Below, piece after piece: positions 57,592 through 64,000 of a stretch of DNA of 64,000 nt (position 1 is the stretch's first letter; every line of letters begins with the position of its first letter). The notes beneath the pieces were generated by a model. That model ran no database searches. It was not told where the DNA came from and saw only the letters and a program-made list of their open reading frames with translations. The stretch is taken from contig NZ_BSTF01000007.1 of the NCBI RefSeq assembly GCF_030269365.1, forward strand, positions 248,001 through 312,000, given 5' to 3'. This stretch comes from Lentzea sp. NBRC 102530 (lineage in GTDB: Bacteria > Actinomycetota > Actinomycetes > Mycobacteriales > Pseudonocardiaceae). The position numbers and the translations under genes are program-made.

Positions 57592-60366
57592 ATGGGTAGA
57601 CCTGCGCGCCAGTCGTGGAGACGGCTGGTGCAAGCCTCTCTCGCCGCGATTCTCGGGATCGTCGGCCTTCCGATCCTCGCCGGCAGCGGCAACGTCGCCA
57701 ACGCCGTCGAGACGGCCATGTGCAAGCCCGCCGGCAACGTCTTCGTCGGCATGGCGAACAGCGACGTGTTCCGGTTGCGCAAGGTCAACAACCCGGCCGC
57801 CGGGATCAACAGCTGGTCGTACGACGAGTGGATCGGCACGGGCTGGAACGAACGCTTCATGGCCGGCCCCAACGGCTACCTCTGGTTCATCGAGACCGAC
57901 GGCGAGCTGCGCAGGCACCGCTGGACCGGTACCGGCTGGGACAACGGCGGCATCAGCCAGCTGATCGCGAACAACTGGGGCGGCTGGGACCTCCCGCAGT
58001 ACCACTTCCGCGTCACGGTCGACGCCAAGAACCACATCTACGCGGCCGAGGCGTCCGGGGAGCTGGCGCTCTACCGGTACAACGAGACCACGAACGTCCT
58101 GTCCCGCAAGGTGATCGCCACCGGGTGGAACAAGTACGACCACGTGACCGCGGGCGGCGCGGGCGTGCTCTACGCCCGTGACCCGAACGTCAACGGCGGC
58201 ACGCTCTACCGGTTCGAGTACGACGCCGACGCCGAGACGTGGAAGCAGCAGGACAAGAACGTCGGCTTCGGCTGGAACGGCTACAAGCAGATCACCTCGC
58301 CCGGCGGCGACATCCTCTACGGCACCTGGCCGGGCGGCGAGACCTGGTGGTACCGCTACCTGCCCAAGTACGACCGCTGGGAGAACAGCGCCACCGGTGA
58401 CTGGAAGTACCAGATCACCAACTGGACCGGTGTGGACGAGATCGCGCCCGCGATCGACAACTGCCGCACCGGCGAGACGGCGACCGACGTCGAGTGCGCG
58501 ACCAGCGCCCGGCTCTGGGGTTCCCAGGCGGACGACAACCTCTACCGGCGTGACCACAACGAGCCGGAGGCCGGGGTCACGAGCTGGGAGAAGCCGACCC
58601 ACGTGGGCAGCGGGTGGAACGGCAGCCGCTTCATGGGCGGCGCCAAGGGGTACAAGTTCTCGATCGAGCCGGACGGCGAGTTCCGCGTGTTCCGGTGGAT
58701 CGACGGAACCGGCTGGGAGAACGGCGGGAACAGCACCGTCATCGCGACCGACTGGGGTGGCTGGCACCTGCCCGCCTACCACAACCGCGTGACCGTCGAC
58801 AGCAACAACCACGTGTACGCCGGCCTGGCCACCGGTCAGCTGGAGTTCAACGTCTACGACGAGACCACGAAGACCCTCACTCAGAAGCAGATCATCGACG
58901 ACGGCTGGAACAAGTACGACCAGGTCTTCGCCGCGGGTGACGGCGTGCTCTACGCCCGTGACCCGAACGTCGCGGGTGGCACGCTCTACCGCTACCACTA
59001 CGACTGGAAGAACCGCCGCTGGATCGACTACGCGCGCAACGTGGGCAACGGCTGGAACGGTTACCGCCAGCTGCTCTCCCCCGGTGGCGACATCGTGTAC
59101 GCGGTGTGGGGCACGGCGATCTGGTGGTACCGCTGGGACAACACCGCGAAGGTGTTCACCAACCACGCGGAGGGCGACTACAAGAAGGAGCTCGCCGTCT
59201 GGAACGACGTCAACGACATCATGGTCGACGTCGACGCGTGCAAGCTGACGAACCCCGACAAGATCACGCCGCCGCAGACGCCCGCACCGGGGGTCGACAA
59301 GGCCGAGATGATCTACAACGCGCAGAAGTCGCGGTTCGAGCTCGCCTTCGCGGACGAGAACGGCTCCGTGAAGCACTACTTCCAGCAGGTGTCGAACAGC
59401 GAGTCCCTCCAGGTCAACCCCTTGTCCAGCACCGGGTTCACCGGCCGGGCGACCCTCGCCCAGCAGGAGGACGACAAGATCGTCGTGATGGCGCGCGGCA
59501 CCAACGCCCAGACGAAGGCCTTCGTCGAACCGGCGGCCAACTCCGGCACGTTCACCTGGACGCAGAAGGACGTCAAGGGCGCACTGCACACCTCGCCGGT
59601 GCTGGCGCGTGGCACCAACAAGGTGCTCACCGCGTTCGCCGTCGACGGCGACAACAAGCTCTGGTACGCCGAGCAGTTCGCGGTCAACGGCGAGTTCAAG
59701 CCGTGGCGTCAGGCCACCGCGCCCGACACCTACACCATGACCGGCGAGATGACGATCGTGCCGTCCGGTGACGGGTTCGAGATCGCCTACACCGACCCGA
59801 CCGGCGCGATCACGGTCAAGAAGTTCGCGGGCGGTGCGCTCGGTGCCAGCCGGATCGCCGGCGGTATCACCGGCGTGGGTACTCCCGCGGCGGTCGTGTT
59901 CTCCGACGGCAAGGTGCAGCTGGTGGCCCGTGCCAACGACAACAAGCTCTACACGCTGAAGGAAGGCGCGTCGGGCTTCGCGGGCTGGACGAACATCAGC
60001 GGTGCCCTGCAGTTCACCGGCACCCCCGAGGCGTTGCTGAACAAGTTCAACGTCGTCGAGGTGGTGGCACGCGACACCAACGGCTGGATCCACCGCGGTG
60101 GCCAGACCGAACCGGGTTCCGCGACCTGGCGGGTGTGGACCAACATCGGCTGGGACTCGCAGTTCGACGTGTCGTTCGCCGCCGGCGCGAACAACGAGCA
60201 GCGGATCTTCGCCGACGTCGGCAACGGGCTGTACATCCTGGCGGAAGCCCCGCCGTACGCCTCGGAACCGAGCCTCGCCCTGTCCTCGGACGCGGCGACC
60301 TCGCTGGACAAGTCCAGCAGGAAGGTTCCCGCCAAGGCGACCAAGCAGAAGCTCGACGAGAAGTAG
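57592..60366 (+). CDS. secreted tachylectin-like beta-propeller protein
   Basis: 924 residues. Signal peptide with a Tat-like WRR start (about 1-40, ending NVANA). Two homologous modules follow, about 40-285 and 300-545, each built of blades with GTGWNERFMAGPNGYLWFI-type repeats (GWN, GGWDLP, GWNGYKQITSPGGD), as in tachylectin-2 sugar-binding propellers. Each begins with a Cys pair region (AMCKPAGN; DVECATSARL). The last 350 residues form a second propeller type (ARGTNKVLTAFAVDGDNKLW, ARDTNGWIHRG), like PLL-type lectins. Likely binds glycans outside the cell or on the wall; no enzyme motif. ATG at 57592 with GGGGAG upstream; a 16-bp hairpin follows. Confidence 0.82.
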   Translation: MGRPARQSWRRLVQASLAAILGIVGLPILAGSGNVANAVETAMCKPAGNVFVGMANSDVFRLRKVNNPAAGINSWSYDEWIGTGWNERFMAGPNGYLWFIETDGELRRHRWTGTGWDNGGISQLIANNWGGWDLPQYHFRVTVDAKNHIYAAEASGELALYRYNETTNVLSRKVIATGWNKYDHVTAGGAGVLYARDPNVNGGTLYRFEYDADAETWKQQDKNVGFGWNGYKQITSPGGDILYGTWPGGETWWYRYLPKYDRWENSATGDWKYQITNWTGVDEIAPAIDNCRTGETATDVECATSARLWGSQADDNLYRRDHNEPEAGVTSWEKPTHVGSGWNGSRFMGGAKGYKFSIEPDGEFRVFRWIDGTGWENGGNSTVIATDWGGWHLPAYHNRVTVDSNNHVYAGLATGQLEFNVYDETTKTLTQKQIIDDGWNKYDQVFAAGDGVLYARDPNVAGGTLYRYHYDWKNRRWIDYARNVGNGWNGYRQLLSPGGDIVYAVWGTAIWWYRWDNTAKVFTNHAEGDYKKELAVWNDVNDIMVDVDACKLTNPDKITPPQTPAPGVDKAEMIYNAQKSRFELAFADENGSVKHYFQQVSNSESLQVNPLSSTGFTGRATLAQQEDDKIVVMARGTNAQTKAFVEPAANSGTFTWTQKDVKGALHTSPVLARGTNKVLTAFAVDGDNKLWYAEQFAVNGEFKPWRQATAPDTYTMTGEMTIVPSGDGFEIAYTDPTGAITVKKFAGGALGASRIAGGITGVGTPAAVVFSDGKVQLVARANDNKLYTLKEGASGFAGWTNISGALQFTGTPEALLNKFNVVEVVARDTNGWIHRGGQTEPGSATWRVWTNIGWDSQFDVSFAAGANNEQRIFADVGNGLYILAEAPPYASEPSLALSSDAATSLDKSSRKVPAKATKQKLDEK

Positions 60367-60377
60367 GACCGCTCTGA

Positions 60378-60413
60378 CGAGGAGGGGCTGCCCGCCCGGG
60401 CAGCCCCTCCTCG
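60378..60413. terminator. 16-bp perfect bidirectional terminator
   Basis: CGAGGAGGGGCTGCCC (60378-60393) pairs with GGGCAGCCCCTCCTCG (60398-60413), loop of 4, between the convergent tachylectin and arfC genes. Confidence 0.82.
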
Positions 60414-60414
60414 T

Positions 60415-60777
60415 TCATCCAGCCTTGATACGGCCCTTGGTCGTCCACATGCGATAGCCCGCCGAGACGGCCTCCGCCTCCGAGCCGAACGTCATGTCGC
60501 CCTTCATCCGCCGGTAATAAGGGGAATCGGGCGTGTGGTAGACCATCGTCTTCGAGTTTCCCTTGACCGGCAGGGGTTCCTGCTTCGGTTCCTGGCGCGG
60601 CGCTGGTTGCTCGGCGATCACGACCTGCTCGGCGGCCGGGCGCGGGGCGGGCAGGGCGAGGCGGGTCTTCGGGCGTTCGGGCTGCAGGCGGCCGCGCACC
60701 GACAGCCACGTCACCAGCGCGCCGACGGCGAAGGACGCCAGGCACAGCAGGAACATCTGCGAGAACAACCAGAGCAC
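60415..60777 (-). CDS. arfC: ArfC-like sunset-domain membrane protein
   Basis: 120 residues: one N-terminal membrane helix (FSQMFLLCLASFAVGALVTWL), a Pro/Glu linker, and a C-terminal sunset domain (VKGNSKTMVYHTPDSPYYRR, then FGSEAEAVSAGYRMW) as in ArfC of mycobacteria. There the ArfABC proteins help release ammonia and grow at acidic pH (family knowledge). It lies 10 bp downstream of arfA. No separate arfB is present; the N-terminal helix resembles ArfB, so this gene may combine both. GTG at 60777 with TAGGAGA 6 nt upstream. Confidence 0.75.
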   Translation of the reverse strand: MLWLFSQMFLLCLASFAVGALVTWLSVRGRLQPERPKTRLALPAPRPAAEQVVIAEQPAPRQEPKQEPLPVKGNSKTMVYHTPDSPYYRRMKGDMTFGSEAEAVSAGYRMWTTKGRIKAG

Positions 60778-60787
60778 AGGAACTCTC

Positions 60788-61753
60788 CTAACGGACTACG
60801 ACGTCGACCTGGCGCGTGGCCGGGTCGTACTCGCCGTCGGGGGCGGGACGGGTCTCGATGGCGATCAACGCGGGGGACACTCCCTGGCCCACCAGGACGT
60901 CGCGCACCATCTGGCCGCGCGTCTGGGCCATCGTCGGGTCCGTGCCGTGCGCCACGAGCGTGATCGAGGCCCGGGGTGCGACGAGCAGCATCCGGCCGAC
61001 ACGCTGGATGAGCACGGTGCCGTGGCCCTCGTAGGCGGTGGTGCCCTGCACGAAGCGGATGGCGCCGTTGCCGTTGACCAGCCGCGAGATCGAGTCGTGC
61101 AACGCCTCGACGTTCAGGTCGCCCGCGTTGGTGGACGGGCCCACCTCGATCCGGTCGGTGACCTGCAGGCCGTTGGCCGCCTGCTTCAGGGCGTCGCGCA
61201 CCGCCGCGGCCCTGGTCTCGTCCGGCACGCGGGCCGCGACGACCACCTGTCCGTTGTGGACGGTGGTGGTCACCTCGGAGACCTTGGCGGACAGCGCGGC
61301 GGTGACGACCCTGCCGATCACGGCCGGGGGGATCGGCAGCAGGCCACCGAGGCGCAGCGCGGCGGTGACGCGGTGGCCGTCGGTCTGGACGGCCTCGATC
61401 AGCGCGCGCCGTTCGGCGTCGTCCGCGACCGCGCCGGACACCAGGATCTCGCTGCCGCGCACGGCCACGAGCAGCTGTTCCGGTTCGGCCTGCCGCACGT
61501 CCGCGCTGCCGACGCCGGACACGTCCGACACCACCGCGCGCACGGCGTCGACCGAGCGCGGCGCTACTTCGCTGACCACGACCGACCGGCCCTCGACGGC
61601 GACGACGCCGTGGTAGCCGGCCTTGCCGAGCGCCGCACGCACTTCGGCGTGCAGGTCCCGCTCGATGCCACCGCCGTAGACGATCACGCCGGTGGCGGCG
61701 AGCAACGCGGGCACCAAGAGCCCGCCAATCCAAACCGCGTGAGGCAAACGCAC
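60788..61753 (-). CDS. arfA: ArfA/OmpATb-like BON-OmpA channel-associated protein
   Basis: 321 residues, the length of mycobacterial OmpATb (about 326). One N-terminal membrane helix (WIGGLLVPALLAATGVIVYG) is followed by a BON-type middle region (about 35-195, repeated VVVSEVAPRSVDAVRAVV and ILVSGAVADDAERRALIEAV patterns). The C-terminal OmpA-like domain (about 215-321) ends LVAHGTDPTMAQTRGQMVRD...GVSPALIAIETRPAP, the peptidoglycan-binding fold. Role inferred from the mycobacterial homologue: envelope protein for ammonia secretion/acid adaptation. GTG start at 61753. First gene of the arf operon. Confidence 0.8.
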   Translation of the reverse strand: MRLPHAVWIGGLLVPALLAATGVIVYGGGIERDLHAEVRAALGKAGYHGVVAVEGRSVVVSEVAPRSVDAVRAVVSDVSGVGSADVRQAEPEQLLVAVRGSEILVSGAVADDAERRALIEAVQTDGHRVTAALRLGGLLPIPPAVIGRVVTAALSAKVSEVTTTVHNGQVVVAARVPDETRAAAVRDALKQAANGLQVTDRIEVGPSTNAGDLNVEALHDSISRLVNGNGAIRFVQGTTAYEGHGTVLIQRVGRMLLVAPRASITLVAHGTDPTMAQTRGQMVRDVLVGQGVSPALIAIETRPAPDGEYDPATRQVDVVVR

Positions 61754-61813
61754 GGCGAACTGGCTATCGGACCTCGGCCCGGCAAATCCAGCCAGTACAT
61801 CCGTTCGGGCGGA

Positions 61814-61843
61814 ACTTCACCCGGTCAGGTGGCCGGGTGAAGT
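61814..61843 (-). terminator. terminator of the membrane/FixH-like operon
   Basis: ACTTCACCCGG (61814-61824) pairs perfectly with CCGGGTGAAGT (61833-61843), 10 nt after the stop of the last gene on the minus strand. Confidence 0.75.
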
Positions 61844-61853
61844 CCGAACCGGA

Positions 61854-62372
61854 TCAGTCCACCACGGTCCGCGTCCGGCGCCACGCGATCACGATCAACG
61901 CGATCAGGCCGAAGAGGGGGATGGTGCTGATCGCCCACGACAGGCCCATCGGCGGGCCGGGCTGTTCCATCACCTGGAGGTTCTTCAGCTCACCCGAGCC
62001 GGGACCGGCGGGGCCGTCGACGTCGAACTTCATCGACCAGCTGCCCTGCTCGGGCAACGCGAAGATGTCGAGCCCCCACACCTCGCGCTTGCGGGGGTGC
62101 CGGGCGAGCGGGCTGTCGTCGGCCTCGACGCCCTCCCGGAACAGGGTGAGCGTGCCCTTCTTGCCGTCGACGCCGTTCTCCGGGGCGAAGGTGAAGTCGA
62201 GCGACTGCATGGCCTTCACCGGCCACGTGCTGAAGCCGATCGTCAGGTCGTACGGTCCGGCCTGCACCTTCTCCGTGTGCACGACGTTGACGGGTTCGAA
62301 CGCCAGCGCGGGACTGGTGAGCCCGAACAGCAGCGCGGCCGTGCCCGCGAGTGCCAGCAGGGTCTTACGCAT
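61854..62372 (-). CDS. secreted Ig-like protein with C-terminal membrane anchor
   Basis: 172 residues: signal peptide (RKTLLALAGTAALLFGLTSPALA, cleaved near 24), an extracytoplasmic beta-sandwich, and a C-terminal membrane helix (ISTIPLFGLIALIVIAW, about 147-163) with a basic tail inside. The middle (AGPYDLTIGFSTWPVKAMQS, LDFTFAPENGVDG) resembles YtkA/CopC-like Ig domains. No metal site stands out, though HTEK and several Met are present. ATG at 62372 has AAAGGAAG upstream and overlaps the stop of the polytopic gene by 8 bp. Last gene of its operon. Confidence 0.7.
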   Translation of the reverse strand: MRKTLLALAGTAALLFGLTSPALAFEPVNVVHTEKVQAGPYDLTIGFSTWPVKAMQSLDFTFAPENGVDGKKGTLTLFREGVEADDSPLARHPRKREVWGLDIFALPEQGSWSMKFDVDGPAGPGSGELKNLQVMEQPGPPMGLSWAISTIPLFGLIALIVIAWRRTRTVVD

Positions 62373-63471
62373 GGCGGTCTTCCTTTGCTGGTGCGAGGTG
62401 ACGGAGCATGTGACCGAACCGCCGGCCGAGCATCCCGGCCAGTGCGCCGAACACGGCACCCGCGACGACGGTGGCGACGTAGCGCTCGGCGTTCGGGAAG
62501 CCCGCGCCGTAGGTGATCATCCGCTGGACCGGCGCGAGGGCCGTGATGATCACGCCGCCGGCCGCGCCCGTGGCCCACGCGGGCAGGCCGCGCAGCAGTT
62601 CCACGACGACCGCGACGAGGACCAGGCTCATCGGGATCATGTTCGGCAGCCCGGGAACGCCGTCGACGTAGTCGCGCAACGGCAGGCCGGTGGCGTCGGC
62701 GTAGACCTCGGTGGCCCACGGCGAGAACCACCAGAACACGGCCTGCAGCACGGCCACGACGACACCGACGGCGAGCGCGCCACCCCGGCGGTTGAGCACG
62801 TGGGCGCCCATGAACAGGATCATCACCGAGAAGAACGCGCTGCCGGCGTTCACCGTGTTCACCGGGCCGCCCGGCAACGCGCGCAACCCGAGCACGGTGA
62901 CCATGCTGAACGCGAGCAGCGTGCCCGCCGCGCCCGCGACGCCGTAGACGCCCCAGCCCCGGTCACGGGCGACCGCGAAGATCATGACCGCGCCGACCAT
63001 GGTGATCGAGATCGACAGCAGCAGGCCGATGTGCGGCGGTGAGTCGATCACCGCGTCGAACCCGTACAGGCCGTGCCACCACTGGTCCCACAGGCCGTAG
63101 ACCAGGAACAGCGCGGCGCCGGTACCGGAGACCAGGTAGCCGACGGGCGCGGCGAACGTGCGGCCGAGGACGGCGACCGCCCTGCCGCCGACCAGCGGGT
63201 CGACCTCCCTGTCCCGCTTGGCGTTCGCGGTCGTCAGCAGCACGACGGCGAGGCTCGCGAGGCCGGAGATCGCGCTGCCCGCGTACAGGAACAGGTGCGG
63301 CATCGTGAAGAACGTGTCCGGCCCGACGTCGCTGTGCCACTGGATGTCCCAGGTCAGGCCGATCAACGAGAGCAGGGTGCCGCCGAGCACGACGCTCGCC
63401 GGGACCAGGCCCCTCGGCACCGTCCTCGCCGACGACGCCGAGGTCGCCGCGGTGATGTCCGCTGTGGTCAA
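62365..63471 (-). CDS. polytopic membrane protein with duplicated WDxxWH...PH motif
   Basis: 368 residues and about eight to nine membrane helices; family not recognised. Two related segments stand out: WDIQWHSDVGPDTFFTMPH (41-59) and WDQWWHGLYGFDAVIDSPPH (128-147). They share W-D-x-x-W-H-x3-G-x-D-x5/6-P-H, putting D42, H46, H59 and D129, H133, H147 near membrane edges, where they could bind a metal. The start is TTG at 63471, supported by GGAGGAA about 7 nt upstream. It is flanked in the operon by secreted YtkA/FixH-like proteins, often linked to copper. Could be a membrane metalloenzyme or metal transporter (inference). Confidence 0.7.
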   Translation of the reverse strand: MTTADITAATSASSARTVPRGLVPASVVLGGTLLSLIGLTWDIQWHSDVGPDTFFTMPHLFLYAGSAISGLASLAVVLLTTANAKRDREVDPLVGGRAVAVLGRTFAAPVGYLVSGTGAALFLVYGLWDQWWHGLYGFDAVIDSPPHIGLLLSISITMVGAVMIFAVARDRGWGVYGVAGAAGTLLAFSMVTVLGLRALPGGPVNTVNAGSAFFSVMILFMGAHVLNRRGGALAVGVVVAVLQAVFWWFSPWATEVYADATGLPLRDYVDGVPGLPNMIPMSLVLVAVVVELLRGLPAWATGAAGGVIITALAPVQRMITYGAGFPNAERYVATVVAGAVFGALAGMLGRRFGHMLRHLAPAKEDRHA

Positions 63472-63487
63472 GGTTCTTCCTCCCCCT

Positions 63488-63874
63488 TCAGGTGAGCAGC
63501 AGCGGGATGACGACCCGCTCGCCGCGCAGTGACACGGTGATCTCCCATTGGCCGGGCATGGTCAGGTCGACGCCCGCGACCCGGTACCGGCCCGGTGCCT
63601 GCGCCGCCGCCGTGATCGGGGCGAGCGCGTGGCCCATCTGCGGCATCGCCGGTTCGACCGTGACGTCGCCGTCGGCGGCGTTGCCGGAACGATCGGTGAT
63701 GCGCAGGTCGAACGCGTTGCTGCCGGACTTGGTGCTGTCCGGCGTGAGCTCGAACCGCAGGTCGGCGCTCTCGGCCAGGTGCGGCTGGGCCTCGACCGTG
63801 CGCGGCCAGAGCACGACCGCGGCCGCGATGACGGCGAGAACGCCCGCGACGACCGCCACGACTGAGCGCTTCAC
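63488..63874 (-). CDS. FixH/YtkA-like anchored extracytoplasmic protein
   Basis: 128 residues: an N-terminal signal anchor (VVAVVAGVLAVIAAAVVLW) and an Ig-like domain ending in MPGQWEITVSLRGERVVIPL. The MPQMGH motif (77-82) followed by APGRYRVAGVDLTMPG is the YtkA/FixH pattern, met in proteins tied to copper or cytochrome oxidase assembly. GTG at 63874 overlaps the upstream stop by 4 bp (GTGA). The next gene, the WDxxWH membrane protein, starts 16 bp downstream. Confidence 0.77.
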   Translation of the reverse strand: MKRSVVAVVAGVLAVIAAAVVLWPRTVEAQPHLAESADLRFELTPDSTKSGSNAFDLRITDRSGNAADGDVTVEPAMPQMGHALAPITAAAQAPGRYRVAGVDLTMPGQWEITVSLRGERVVIPLLLT

Positions 63875-64000
63875 TTCACGGCCGCCTTTCCCGCGGGCAC
63901 GTCGACGGTCCTGGGCACGGTCACGACGGAGTAGTCGCGTTCGACCTGGATCCACACGAGGTACCTGCCGGGCAACGGGAACGAGTAGGTGAACGGCACG
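63871..64000 (-). CDS. C-terminal end of a probable extracytoplasmic protein, cut by window
   Basis: Only 42 codons are visible: PFTYSFPLPGRYLVWIQVER, then DYSVVTVPRTVDVPAGKAAVK and stop. The beta-strand pattern PGRYLVWIQV resembles the last strands of an Ig-like YtkA-type domain. It is the first visible gene of the operon, joined to the FixH-like gene by a GTGA overlap. The N-terminus lies beyond 64000. Confidence 0.6.
   Translation of the reverse strand, partial: VPFTYSFPLPGRYLVWIQVERDYSVVTVPRTVDVPAGKAAVK

Noticed and set aside
1..64000. tRNA, rRNA, insertion sequences, integrase or phage genes
   Set aside because: None was recognised on reading either strand; no transposase motifs or terminal inverted repeats with target duplications were found by eye.

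Overview
The window is high-GC (roughly 70%) actinobacterial DNA. Dense genes, GTG and TTG starts, several large SARP/STAND-type regulators, twin-arginine and Sec-secreted hydrolases, and an ArfA/ArfC locus point to the Pseudonocardiales (Lentzea, Saccharothrix or Actinosynnema type). The genus is an inference; no rRNA gene, tRNA, CRISPR array, phage or insertion sequence was seen. I annotate 55 protein genes (two cut by the window ends), one doubtful ORF and one decayed small frame, plus terminators and operators.

Layout. 1-3.1 kb: cupin (partial), MarR regulator, ATPase regulator, XRE regulator. 3.2-5.8 kb: eamA-cysE-cysK operon for cysteine synthesis and probably efflux. 6.2-8.6 kb: a DUF1232 membrane protein and the KtrA/KtrB potassium uptake pair. 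8.7-11.1 kb: an uncharacterised protein and two secreted proteins. 11.1-20 kb: an AfsR-like regulator, a 39-residue gene, an unknown 503-residue protein, a divergent TetR/drug-efflux pair with tandem operators, and an NB-ARC/TPR protein. 20-22.5 kb: secreted alpha-amylase and an alpha-lytic-type protease behind a CelR-type operator. 22.7-26.6 kb: LuxR regulator, thioesterase and alcohol dehydrogenase operon. 26.8-27.6 kb: a secreted cutinase closely resembling PET-degrading polyester hydrolases. 27.7-36.3 kb: GAF regulator with a divergent flavin monooxygenase, a large subtilase, and a membrane O-acyltransferase. 36.6-41.7 kb: a repeat-rich membrane protein, a CBS protein with an ion permease, an MFS exporter with a WYL regulator, and a RidA protein. 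41.8-44.6 kb: an unusual DNA-binding/NACHT/membrane fusion.

45.8-53 kb is a catabolic block: PaaX regulator divergent from a tightly coupled operon (SDR, amidohydrolase, MaoC hydratase, MHS transporter, CoA ligase), then a TetR/SDR pair sharing twin operators. The gene set can be read as uptake, CoA activation, hydration, oxidation and C-C hydrolysis of an alpha,beta-unsaturated acid, like the p-hydroxycinnamate (cou) pathway. 53-57 kb: another SARP/AAA regulator and a dehalogenase-type hydrolase, then a gene-poor stretch. 57.6-60.4 kb: a secreted tachylectin-like beta-propeller protein behind a structured leader. 60.4-61.8 kb: arfA and arfC. 61.9-64 kb: an operon of secreted FixH/YtkA-like proteins around a polytopic membrane protein carrying a duplicated Asp/His motif. 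This is my best candidate for an undescribed system.

Recurring themes are convergent gene pairs with long perfect hairpins between them, and a TANNNT box 6-8 nt upstream of the start codon, suggesting many leaderless mRNAs. All functions come from reading motifs and remembered family features; no database search was run.
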